64,000 nt of DNA from an uncultured Pseudomonadales bacterium (GTDB taxonomy: Bacteria; Pseudomonadota; Gammaproteobacteria; Pseudomonadales; Azotimanducaceae): NCBI GenBank assembly GCA_958296165.1, contig OY282447.1, forward strand, positions 310,001 to 374,000. Reading direction: 5' to 3'. Position 1 is the stretch's first letter. Every line of letters starts with the position of its first letter. A program made the position numbers and the translations under genes. The notes beneath the pieces are model-generated. The model was given only the letters and a program-made list of their open reading frames with translations. It was not told the DNA's origin and did no database searches. Of this stretch, positions 46,346-55,188 are shown one piece after another.

Positions 46346-46707
46346 TTAAGAGGGGTTGGCGCTGCTTGCTCCGTCTGCCGCTCGCGGTCCAGCTGCACCT
46401 GACCTTCCGCATTGCACTTGATGAGGTCGCCAACACTCACCACGAACCGGCGCCGACGATCACGACGTGGAAGTGGCGGCAAGAGGGGTGTGGGAAGCCG
46501 GGAACGATCGGCACGTGTTGGCATTTGGCCGGTGTCCGGCCATGTCCCATCACTTGCTATTCGGCGGAGTAGAGTTCGATCGGCTCCCCCGGCGCCAAAT
46601 CCAACCCTTGCAGACCCGGGTAGTCCGGCGCATACCGATGGGCGCGGTACACCTCATTGTCTTGCCTCTCCGGATAGGACCGATTTGCTGGCACCGACTC
46701 GCCTTGA

Positions 46708-48452
46708 CCCTAATGTTGCATTAAGTACGCCGATCTATAGGGCGAAAGCGGCGAGGTAGTCGTTCATCGTGGCCTCGGTCCTGGGGTCGCACATGATGGA
46801 AAGGACGGGTTTTCGCTGCGGGTACAGGAAGCGTCCGGCGCGCAGCAGGAAGTCGTTTCGCATCGTGCGCAGCTGCTCGAAGTTCCAAAGCGGCGAGCGC
46901 TTGGCGCTGGCGCGGCGTTGCGGCGCGCGGGCGGCCATCTGGAGTTCTCTGGCGAGGTTGTGGGCGAGCATGGCGGCGAGCGCGAACAGGCGGTTGGCGG
47001 GTTCGCGGCGGGCGGGGACGCGGGACAGTCCGCACTGCGACTTGAGTTCGGCGAACAGGGCCTCCTGGGCGCCGCGGCCGTCGTGGAACAGGGCGACGCG
47101 CCGGGCGCTCTGGCGCTTGTTGGTGACGACGGCCTTGAACTCGAAGCCGTGGGCGCGGGGTTCGAACAGGTCGAGCTGCAGGGGCCCCGGGCGGCGGATC
47201 GGCACGCGCCGGCGGATCACGACGATGCGGCGCTGGCTGGCCCAGCTGTTCGGCTTCCAGTCCGGCTCGAAGCACTCGGCGTCCCGGCCGGCCTTGCGCC
47301 ATCGGGTCTGGCTCTCGATCAGCTGCTTGAGCGCCGGGAAGCGCTCGAAGGGCACGGACACGGAGTAGTCGACGCGGCGCCGCTCGAACAGGCCGAGGAC
47401 GTCCTCGCCGAAGAAGGCGCCGTCGGCGCGGGCCTCCAGCCGCGTTCCGGGCAGCGCGTCGCGCAGGCGGGCCAGCGTTTCGTCCATGAACTCCCGGGCT
47501 CCCGTGGAATCGGCCACGTTGCCGGGGCGGTGCAGCACGTCCAGCGCCTGGCTGGTCTGCGCCACGGTGGCGAACAGCGGCCAGTAGCTGCGCTGGCCCT
47601 TGCGCTGCGGGTTGTAGCCCGCCGCCGTGCCTTCCGCCTGCCGCTTCGTGCCCAGCACCGAGCCGTCGAAGTCGACCGTCGCGCGCCCCGGGCGCAGCGC
47701 CCGCAGCCGCTCGACCACCAGTTCCCGGTTCGCCGCCCGCATCTTGTCGACGCAGCGCCCGTCCATGCCGGCGAGCGCGCGCGAGACCGTCGACACGTCC
47801 GGCAGCCGCCGCAGCCCCACCGCGCGCCGCACCGCCTCGTCGTTGCGGTAGCGCGCCATGTCGCGCAGGCTGCGGCAGCCGAGCAGCAGGTGAACCACCA
47901 GCAGCAGGACGACGGCGTGCGGCGGGTAGGCGCGCTCGGGCAGGTGCCGGAAGCACGGCCGCAGGCGCTCCTTCAGCCCCAGCCGGGCGAACAGCCGCTG
48001 GAAGACGACCAGCCCGGCGTGCGACGTGAGGCGCTGCGCCTCGAATCGGATTTCCAGCGCCCGGTTCGCTTTTCCGCGCACGGCGTTCCTGCTAATCTTC
48101 ACTTCGGCGGCCTCCTTCGATGTTTGTTTGAGCACCTCCATCGTACCAAGGGAGGCCGCCGCTTCCGAGATCCGCAGAACGATTCGGCATCGGTTTTCGA
48201 AAGGGCCGAAAGGCGTCGTCGGAGCGGCGCCGCTCAGGCCAACCGCCGGTGCGTTTGAGCGGCAACGCCGAAAATCCGCATTGGATCCAATCGGGGAGGA
48301 TCCGAATCGTCCTCGCCGAAACGCCTTCGTCGCGCCTTCCCTTGGTGCGCGCCTACTCTTCTCCCGCTTCGTTTCGTCGGGAGAACCGACTACGACTCGC
48401 CGTGCCGCTCAATCCCAAGGGGATAGATTGAGAATCTAATGCAACAATAGGG
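46708..48452 (-). mobile_element. IS1380-family insertion sequence, complete
   Basis: The 1745-bp element begins CCCTAATGTTGCATTA and ends, inverted, CCCTATTGTTGCATTA. TTGA stands directly outside both ends (46704-46707 and 48453-48456), a 4-bp target duplication. It carries one intact transposase gene. The near-perfect ends and clean target duplication suggest a recent insertion. Confidence 0.9.
46735..48141 (-). CDS. IS1380-family transposase
   Basis: 468 residues, full length. It has RFEAQRLTSHAGLVVFQRLF, the DDE-type first acidic site in RATVDFDGSVLGTKRQAEG, the second near EARADGAFFGEDVLGLFERR, and the terminal acidic helix in AQEALFAELKSQCGLSRVPA. The frame is uninterrupted, so the element may be active. 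It sits inside the arylsulfotransferase gene at 46557-49709. Confidence 0.9.
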   Translation of the reverse strand: MEVLKQTSKEAAEVKISRNAVRGKANRALEIRFEAQRLTSHAGLVVFQRLFARLGLKERLRPCFRHLPERAYPPHAVVLLLVVHLLLGCRSLRDMARYRNDEAVRRAVGLRRLPDVSTVSRALAGMDGRCVDKMRAANRELVVERLRALRPGRATVDFDGSVLGTKRQAEGTAAGYNPQRKGQRSYWPLFATVAQTSQALDVLHRPGNVADSTGAREFMDETLARLRDALPGTRLEARADGAFFGEDVLGLFERRRVDYSVSVPFERFPALKQLIESQTRWRKAGRDAECFEPDWKPNSWASQRRIVVIRRRVPIRRPGPLQLDLFEPRAHGFEFKAVVTNKRQSARRVALFHDGRGAQEALFAELKSQCGLSRVPARREPANRLFALAAMLAHNLARELQMAARAPQRRASAKRSPLWNFEQLRTMRNDFLLRAGRFLYPQRKPVLSIMCDPRTEATMNDYLAAFAL

Positions 48453-49754
48453 TTGACTTAAAGGGCCGTTGCTGGTCAAAGGATTGATGTACTTCCAGAC
48501 CGTCTTCCCGCTCGGCGTCACCTCGAAGAGCATGCCGCGCGGCCCATCGCATATGAAAGTGTTCCCATTGGGAAGCCGTTGCGCTCCCGATAAGTACCGA
48601 GCGAAGAAGTCGCTGGGCGTTGCGGCAGTGTAGACCCAGACCGGTTCTGCCGGAGAAGAGTCTGGATTCAGCCGATAGCTGGCCCCGTCTACCGGCGGCG
48701 CGATCTCATCGACGGATGAATAGCCTCGCGAGAGATCCGCAAACTCGGCGCCGTTGTTGAAAACGAGGATGTTGCCGGCGCCCGGCAGTCCGGGGGCGAT
48801 CCAATGGGGATTATGCTGCCAGAAGAGTCGCTGATCGTCGGCTGTTCCGGCGCGATAGCTTCGTGGGTTGCCCCAGCGGTACAGCAGGTCGCCCCCCTTG
48901 CCGGACTTTCCGCCGCTGTGGCTGGCCGCCTCCGCCGTCGTGGTGCTGTGGTCGATAATCCACACTTCGCTGAAGTGACGGGGCGACAGGACGATCTGGT
49001 CCAACTCTGGGTTGTAGTCCAATCCATTGCTATGTGCCCAATGCTTGCTCGCCGCGGTCGTGCTGGAAAGGCGAAAGTTGACGTCAATCAGCTCCGGGTG
49101 CTCTGCTACCACCCCGTGATTCGCCTTGCTCGGGTCGACGTCTTGTATCAGATGATCCCACGCCGACCACTCCCAGACGATTTCGCAGTTTGCCCGCCCG
49201 ATAAGTTTGGCCTCGATGACATGTGGCACCATCAAGCCGTCCGTGTCGACGAAGTCCGGGTCTGCGCCGGCGGCGATGGCCTCTTCCGCCGTTTTGGGTT
49301 GCTGCGACAGCAGCAGTACGTTCCCATTGGGCATTTTGAGGGCGTCATGATGTAGGCGCTCCTGAGTGCATTCCCAGAGGGTGTTCCCGTTCCGGTCCAC
49401 CTCCCTCACGTGCATGTCTTTCCGGGGAATAGTCAGCAGATTTCCATTCTCGAGCAACCTGGCGAACAGCACGCCGGCAGCCAACTCCCACTTGTGGACC
49501 TCCGACCCCCGATCATCAATCAGGTAGATCGTCGTGCTTCCTCGTTTGCTGAACAGCGTATAGCCGCCGAGAGCCTCCGGCTCGTTCAGGAGCACGCCGA
49601 CCGTCTTGGTGGCTAGAGGCGGCTGTGGGGAAGATGGGCTCCTACACCCTAGTAGCGAAGTTAGTGCTATGGCACACAAGACGAGAGTTCGTGTTGGCAC
49701 CAACACCATTGCCAGCGTCAGGCGATGGCAGTCGGCGTTATTGCGGCGGCAACC

Positions 49755-49845
49755 GCCCGCAGGGGTGGCGATTTGGCGGCTGCCCGTTGCGTGCCCAGCG
49801 TCACAAAAACTACTCAATGAATCCCGCTCAGTCAGAAAGGTAAAG
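49755..49845 (-). promoter_or_regulatory. Repeated upstream element, copy 2
   Basis: Located 50-135 bases upstream of ATG 49709. It shares blocks with 36525-36600 (GTGCCCAGCGTC, ATGAATCCCGCTCAG, AGAAAGGTA). The shared position upstream of two unrelated leftward genes makes a promoter or leader possible, though a duplicated flank explains it equally well. No secure -35/-10 pair was identified. Confidence 0.35.
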
Positions 49846-49988
49846 GCGATCCGACGCACGCCACGAACGAGAGGCTGCTTCGACCCTCATACGGCGGACA
49901 CTATCGCCTCCTGCTGCGGATGTCAACGGCTAGAAACTGTCCAACGCCATATGAGCACGAGCGGGTGGTGAGTCCTCACACTGGGAGG

Positions 49989-50330
49989 ATGATGGTGTCA
50001 CTGCAAACCGAGCGCTTGCGCACAGTGGAGCAGGTACGGGCCTTCGCGGAGGGTTCCGAGCCTGTGGACTACAAACCCAAGGATCGGGCGTCCGCCTACG
50101 CGTTCGTGCGGCGGACGGTGGCGAGGTTCGACTACCATCGTCTCGGTCGTGCAGGCCGGGGCTGCGTTCGGGCTTACATCGGCAAGGCGTACGGCTACTC
50201 GCCGGCGCCGGTCACGCGGCTGATCTGGCAGCAGGCGGAGACCGGGGCCGTGGTGGATCGGCGGGCGGGGCGTGCCAGAACTGCGACGGGTTCCGCCATT
50301 TCGCGGCGACGTTGCGCGGAAACGACATCG
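49989..50330 (+). pseudogene. Integrase-type transposase N-terminal fragment
   Basis: The frame reads SLQTERLRTVEQVRAFAEGS, then YAFVRRTVARFDYHRLG and YGYSPAPVTRLIWQ, the helix-turn-helix N-terminus of integrase-type transposases. After about 50330 it joins a piece (YLDKAGGWVSPS) that also occurs near the IS end at 775-830 (DKAGGRVLPTPS). The catalytic core is therefore deleted. Repeat copy C follows at 50424. Confidence 0.6.
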
Positions 50331-50423
50331 CCGCCCACGTATCTGGACAAGGCTGGAGGCTGGGTCTCGCCCTCTCATCGTAAGACCACGCCGCAACCCG
50401 ACAATAAGCGTGTTCTCGATAAA

Positions 50424-50494
50424 TTACTTGAGGATCTGCGGTAGGACGTGATAATGTCCGCCGCGTGAAGATCAGAGTACCACTGGCGGGCCGA
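50424..50494 (+). repeat. IS-end-like repeat, copy C
   Basis: It reads AATTACTTGAGGATCTGCGG, then TAATGTCCGCC and AGAGTACCACTGGCGGG. It matches copy A over its whole length and copy B over the first half. It closes the deleted integrase-type element that starts near 49989. Confidence 0.55.
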
Positions 50495-50635
50495 AGCGGC
50501 CTCGCGCACACGGGGAAAACCGAGCATGTGGAGTGGCTGGCGGATGGCTACGGGCATGGGATTGATGCTGGCGATAAAACCGACGGCGCGAAGAGCTGGG
50601 TGCGGCGCATCGTGGTGAAAGGCAGAAGGCGCACG

Positions 50636-52174
50636 ATGGCCGAGCGGGTGCGCGCCTTTGTACCAGCACCGTTACCGGTTCGCGCCTTGGTGCCGGAGGG
50701 GGCGCAGTTACGCAACGTGTTATTCGTCCTGTTCATCGGCCTTACACCCGCCTGCGCGCCGGCTCCTGACTCGACGCCTACCGCCAGAACAGTCGGGTTG
50801 CTCCTGAACGAACCGGAGGCATTTGTCGGCTATACGTTGTTCAATAGAGTACGAAGCAAGACGATTTACCTGATTGATAATCAGGGACGGCTGGTTCATA
50901 AATGGGAGTTGGATGCTGACGCCCTGTTCGCACAGTTGCTTGAGAATGGAAATCTGCTGACTTTCGCCAATCGAGGCGAGGGCCTCGATATTCGGCGCCG
51001 CGATGCGACGGAAGTCGACCCGAACGGGAACGTCCTTTGGGCGTGTACCTAGGGCCATCCGCATCACGACCTCCTTAAAATGCCCAACGGAAACGTGTTG
51101 CTGCTGTCACGGCAAAAAAAGACGGCAGAGGAGGCCATCGCCGCCGGGGCGGACCCGGACCTGGTCCACACGGATGGCGTGAATCTGCCGCATATCGTCG
51201 AAGTCCGACCCACCGGCCCTGCGAGTTGCGAAATCGTCTGGGAGTGGTCTGTGTGGGATCATCTGATTCAGGACCTTGATTCGAGCAAGGCGAATTACGG
51301 AGTGGTGGCCGAGCATCCGGAATTGATTGACCTCAACTTCCACCCTCCGGTGCCACACGACCCCCTGTACTGGATGCGTAGCAATGGAATCGACTACAAC
51401 GCGGAGTTGGACCAGATCGTACTGACGATCCGATTCTTCGGTGAAGCGTGGATTATCGACCACAGCACCACCACTTCAGAGGCGGCCGGCCACAGCGGTG
51501 GAAAAGGTGGCAAGGGAGGCGACCTGCTGTACCGCTGGGGCAACCCGCGAGCCTACCGCGCCGGAACGCCGGAGGACCAGCAACTCTTCCGGCCGCATAA
51601 CAGCCAATGGATTGCTGCCGGCCTGCCGGGCGCCGGAAACATCCTCATTTTCAACAATGGCGCCGAGGTCGCGGAGTTCCAGCGTGGTTATTCGTCGGTG
51701 GAAGAGATCGTCCCGCCGGTGGACGGGGCCAACTATCGTCTGGATCCGGACTCGGCCTATGGTCCGGCGGAACCGGTATGGGTTTATGCTCCAGAAAAGC
51801 CGGATGATTTTTTCGCTCCATACATATCAGGAACGCAACGGCTTCCCAATGGGAACACTCTGATTTGCGATGGTGTACACGGTACGCTTTTCGAGGTCAC
51901 GCCGGCTGGGAAGCTTGTTTGGAAATACATCAATCCTCGGATCGGCAAGGGCCCTTTGCGTCAAGGCGATTCGGTACCGCTCGAAATGGTACAACCGGGC
52001 GTAGAAAGTCCGGGCAATCTGGTGTACCGCGCTTATCGGTATGCGCCGGACTACCCGGGTCTGCAAGGGCTGGATTTGACTCCGGGTGAGCCGATCGAAC
52101 TCTACTCCACATTCAGCCCGACACGGACCGAGACAACGTCGGAAAGCAATGGCGTGGAGAACGCCGCACCGTGA
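50636..52174 (+). pseudogene. Arylsulfotransferase-like lipoprotein gene with in-frame amber codon
   Basis: From ATG 50636 a signal region (VLFVLFIGLTPAC, lipobox) leads into TVGLLLNEPEAFVGYTLFN. At 51050 the codon is TAG where the copy near 49 kb has CAG (WECTQERLHHD against WACT-stop-GHPHHD). The same frame continues without fault to 52174 (AIAAGADPDLVHTDG, HSGGKGGKGGDLLYRWGN, YAPDYPGLQGLDLTPGEPIE). One nonsense change thus splits a protein of about 512 codons. Readthrough or a downstream restart at 51080 cannot be excluded. Confidence 0.82.
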
Positions 52175-52420
52175 ACGGCGCTGCGCCGATCTGATGTTCG
52201 CCGCGCTGCCGATGCTCTACTAACAAAGAATCTAGTCCCGGCAAGACCTCGCCCAAGCTGGCACCTTGGCAACGGAGAGGAAGAAGCCCGCTGGCTGCCG
52301 TCAACCACCGCACTGTACCTGTACGTGGCACCTCCCGCCGATGTTTCCCGACCTGACAGACGGGACTCTCGCCGCCTACGTCTAAGGCCACCTTCCCAAA
52401 GCAAGCCCAAGCACGAACGA
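52175..52420. other. Gene-poor gap with a GT39-gene scrap
   Basis: At 52192-52230 the bases CTGATGTTCGCCGCGCTGCC and what follows match the GT39-like gene at 43396-43430. The rest shows no recognisable gene. It separates the arylsulfotransferase copy from the convergent AAA/DUF4143 gene. Confidence 0.45.
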
Positions 52421-53827
52421 TCAGGCAGCAAGCAGTTCGGCGGCAAGCCGTCGCACTTGGCCGGCCAGATAGAGCGGCAGCGACAGGAGGCGGTAGGAAA
52501 TCGCCGTGCCGTCCGGTAGTTTTTTCGAGTCCTGCAGAAGGCTGGGCGGCAGAGCGTTCAATCGCAGGGCGAGGTCGCTGCGCTTCTCGCCCAGGAATTG
52601 ATGCAGGGACTTAAGCGAACCCGTGGCGCCAGCCTTGATTTCCAGGGGCACGACACGCCTCCCCACCGGGATCACGTAGTCCACTGCTGCGTTGGAGTTT
52701 CTAGCCTCCCGCGCCCAATAGTGCAGCGCTGGCGTCTCGTAAGGGCGGCCGCTGTGCAGCAGGTGCTGGCCCACGAACTGTTCGGCCACCGCACCGTTGT
52801 TTACCAGCGTCAAGTCCTCCCTGCCGAGGTCCAGGAGATTGAGACCCAAGGCCGCGCACATCAGGCCAACGTCCATGTACAGGCACTTGAAGTGGCGTTC
52901 GCTGGCCTCCGCCGCCAGAGGCACGCCGTTGGCCGCGCTGCGATGCACTTTGCTGGCGACCCGCGCCATGCAGAGGTGCTGCAAGGCATCCGCAAGCTCC
53001 GCGGCACGATGTTCCCGGCTTACCTGAACGTACTTGAACTTGCGCCCCGCCATGTTCGGCAAGCGGTCGAACACCAACTGAATGCGGGCCTTGAGCCGGC
53101 CGTGGCTGTACTTGTTGAAGTCGTCCCGGTAGGTTGCCGCCACGCTTTGCAGGACCCGCGCCGCACGCTCGAAGCCATAGACCGCCTCGCCATCCTGGGC
53201 GTAGGCGGCAACCGCCTCCGGCAGGCCGCCGACCACACAATACAACCGCAGCAACTCCAAGCACCTTTCATGCACGATCTTCGGAAAGACGTCCCGGCGC
53301 GCTCCCGTGACCGCGTAGTCGCGCAGGCCGGCGGCCAATTGCGCGTGCCCCAAGGCGGCGAGGAAGTCCTCGAACGTCATCGGGCCGAGGTGCAGGTACT
53401 CGATGCGGCCCACGGGCACGGGAAGCCGCCTGTCACCAAGGGCGAACTCCAACAGGGAACCGGCCGCCACGACATGCAGTTCCGGCATTTCCTCGCGGAA
53501 GTAGCGCAGCGCAGCCAATGCCTCCGGAGCGGCTTGGATCTCGTCTAGGAACAGCAAATCCGTGCCGGCGGCGAGGGTGCGTCCGGTGAGCAAGGCCAGT
53601 GTGTCGAGAATCCGCGCCGGATCCTTCGTCGCAAATGCCTCGCGCTGCTCCGGGTTGCGTTCAAAGTCGATCTCCAGCAAGGGCATTCGCGCCATGCGGG
53701 CGAACTCGCGCACCAAAGTGGATTTGCCGACCTGTCTGGCCCCCCTAACCACCAGCGGCTTGCGCCGAGGTTGCGCAGCCCACTGCCTGAGGTGGTCGAT
53801 TTCATGGCGATGGAGAAACCTTTGCAT
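52421..53827 (-). CDS. AAA-type ATPase with DUF4143 domain
   Basis: 468 residues. The Walker A motif is VVRGARQVGKSTLVREF (residues 26-42), Walker B is DLLFLDEIQ, and sensor-like VVAAGSLLEFAL follows. The C-terminal half has VGGLPEAVAAYAQ and EQFVGQHLL with WAREARNSNAAVDYVIPVG and VVPLEIKAGATGSLKSL, as in DUF4143 proteins with a PD-(D/E)XK-like fold. These ATPases are widespread, often in toxin-antitoxin-like or accessory contexts, and their role is unsettled. It is not obviously part of the glycan pathway. Confidence 0.88.
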   Translation of the reverse strand: MQRFLHRHEIDHLRQWAAQPRRKPLVVRGARQVGKSTLVREFARMARMPLLEIDFERNPEQREAFATKDPARILDTLALLTGRTLAAGTDLLFLDEIQAAPEALAALRYFREEMPELHVVAAGSLLEFALGDRRLPVPVGRIEYLHLGPMTFEDFLAALGHAQLAAGLRDYAVTGARRDVFPKIVHERCLELLRLYCVVGGLPEAVAAYAQDGEAVYGFERAARVLQSVAATYRDDFNKYSHGRLKARIQLVFDRLPNMAGRKFKYVQVSREHRAAELADALQHLCMARVASKVHRSAANGVPLAAEASERHFKCLYMDVGLMCAALGLNLLDLGREDLTLVNNGAVAEQFVGQHLLHSGRPYETPALHYWAREARNSNAAVDYVIPVGRRVVPLEIKAGATGSLKSLHQFLGEKRSDLALRLNALPPSLLQDSKKLPDGTAISYRLLSLPLYLAGQVRRLAAELLAA

Positions 53828-53862
53828 GGCGCTCCAAGTGCGACTGCTCTTTCAACCCGGAC

Positions 53863-53993
53863 ATTGTTCATATGAGGTGACTTTTTACAAGGTTGTTTTA
53901 TCGCCCCTCTTTGATTATTTCCAAGGTTATCTCGACCTTTGCCCGGCCGGGTTCTAGGGGTGCCGGTGAAGGACTGGCACTTCACTTGATGGA
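53863..53993. repeat. AT-rich dispersed repeat, copy 2
   Basis: It aligns with 29601-29735 (shared blocks GTGACTTTTT, CAAGGTTGTTT, GATTATTTCCAA, CACTTCACTTGA). It lies between the leftward AAA/DUF4143 gene and the rightward methyltransferase gene, so it may hold their promoters or be a small mobile insertion. Confidence 0.5.
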
Positions 53994-54057
53994 TTTGCGA
54001 CACGCAAGCGACAGTCTGTGGCATCGTGTTCGGGCTAATGTAGTGCCACAGAGACAG

Positions 54058-55056
54058 ATGCGAAAGAAGACGTCGCGGCACCGCCCCGCTATCGCGGAGC
54101 CCTCGGTACACATCGAAGAGCGCAACGGGAAGCGCCGGGTTGTCGTCTCTGCAGAGGCCTTCGTCGCCAGAGCGGAGTGGGAGACGGCCTATCCGATCGA
54201 ACTCATCGAGCATGTCCTACGGGTCAAGGGCCCGGTCTGGCTCAACGACGAGATCAGAAGAGACGAGGATCCGTCCGCAACGCAGAGCTTCATTCGCTGG
54301 AACGTCCTGAGCTACGCTGATTCCAGAGACTTCGCTGGACGTCGTCTGCTCGACTTCGGATCCGGCTGTGGCGCATCGAGCACGGTACTCGCGCGGATGC
54401 TGCCGGAGACGGAGATCGTCGGTGTCGAACTTCTATCCGATTCCGTGACGTTGGCCCGGCACCGAGCAGCGTATTACGGTGTGGGCGACCGCGTTCAGTT
54501 CGTCCATTCTACGGACGCGAACAAGCTGCCGGCAGGGATCGGCGACTTCGATTACGTCATGCTGTCTGGCGTGTGGGAGCATCTGTTGCCTATCGAACGA
54601 AGGCGCTTGCTTCCCCTCATCTGGTCGAAACTAAAGGCCGGGGGCACACTTTTCATCTTCGAGACGCCGTACCGCTGGTTTCCGATTGAGTCGCACACGA
54701 CGCTGTTGCCGTTCATCAACTACCTGCCCGACCGTGCAGCTCACTACTGCTGCCGGCGCTTCTCCCGCCGAGTGGACCGCGACACTACATGGCCCGACCT
54801 CCTGCGAGCGGGCATACGCGGAGGCACTGCCCGGGAGATCGTCTCAATTCTTGGCGAGGGGGAGATCCTCACGCCGGCGTGGGATGGCGCGACCCGAGAC
54901 CAGATCGATCTTTGGTATCAACATGCTCGCGACGGAGGGACGTCTCTAGCCAAAGAAGTGGCGATGCGTTGCCTCAAGGCACTCAAAGCAGTGACCGGGT
55001 TAGCCTTGAGTCCGTATCTGGGCATTGCTGTCCGCCGACGCTGCTCGAAGAGCTAG
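54058..55056 (+). CDS. SAM-dependent class I methyltransferase
   Basis: About 332 residues from ATG 54058 (an ATG at 53989 is also in frame but lies at the edge of the repeat). The SAM-binding motif is LLDFGSGCGASSTVLARMLP, followed by IVGVELLSDSV (acidic ribose-binding residue), DFDYVMLSGVWEHL and LKAGGTLFIFETPYRW. Methyltransferases of this type methylate sugars or small molecules in surface-glycan clusters. The substrate is unknown. A flippase gene follows after 132 bases. Confidence 0.82.
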   Translation: MRKKTSRHRPAIAEPSVHIEERNGKRRVVVSAEAFVARAEWETAYPIELIEHVLRVKGPVWLNDEIRRDEDPSATQSFIRWNVLSYADSRDFAGRRLLDFGSGCGASSTVLARMLPETEIVGVELLSDSVTLARHRAAYYGVGDRVQFVHSTDANKLPAGIGDFDYVMLSGVWEHLLPIERRRLLPLIWSKLKAGGTLFIFETPYRWFPIESHTTLLPFINYLPDRAAHYCCRRFSRRVDRDTTWPDLLRAGIRGGTAREIVSILGEGEILTPAWDGATRDQIDLWYQHARDGGTSLAKEVAMRCLKALKAVTGLALSPYLGIAVRRRCSKS

Positions 55057-55143
55057 CGCCTGCCGAAAAAGCTAGCGCGTGCCAAAGCACATGCTCAACG
55101 TTCGCTGCGCTGACCGCAGAGCCACTAGGCCACCAAGCGCCAG

Positions 55144-55184
55144 CAGTTTGCGACGCAAACTGCCAACGCGCCCGCCAGGGCGCG
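55144..55184 (+). promoter_or_regulatory. Two adjacent hairpins just before the flippase start
   Basis: The first is a perfect inverted repeat, CAGTTTGCG-A-CGCAAACTG (55144-55162). The second is CGCGCCC-GCCA-GGGCGCG (55167-55184). The flippase ATG at 55189 comes four bases later, so the second stem would cover the ribosome-binding region. There is no U-tract, so they are not typical terminators. They may limit translation or transcription of the flippase. Confidence 0.4.
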
Positions 55185-55188
55185 CACA

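Larger units (their letters stand above)
46557..49709 (-). pseudogene. Arylsulfotransferase-like lipoprotein gene interrupted by IS1380
   Basis: Coding starts at ATG 49709 with a lipoprotein signal (TLVLCAIALTSLLGC). It continues through VGVLLNEPEALGGYTL, LHHDALKMPNGNVLLLSQ and RLPNGNTFICDGPRGMLFEV to GPLSQ at 48453. There the IS1380 element intervenes. The last 48 codons (GESVP, then YAPDYPGLQGLDLAPGEPIE) continue at 46703-46557. Removing the IS and one TTGA copy restores the frame exactly and gives 467 residues. ASST-like proteins are periplasmic propellers, and the substrate is unknown. The upstream ATG at 49859 lacks a signal sequence near its start, so it is less likely. Confidence 0.85.

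Noticed and set aside
46346..46556. Small gene downstream of the arylsulfotransferase stop
   Set aside because: Short frames only, no start with a ribosome site, and no recognisable family.
46918..48258. 446-residue plus-strand open frame opposite the IS1380 transposase
   Set aside because: Low-complexity shadow; the minus-strand frame has transposase motifs, terminal repeats and a target duplication.
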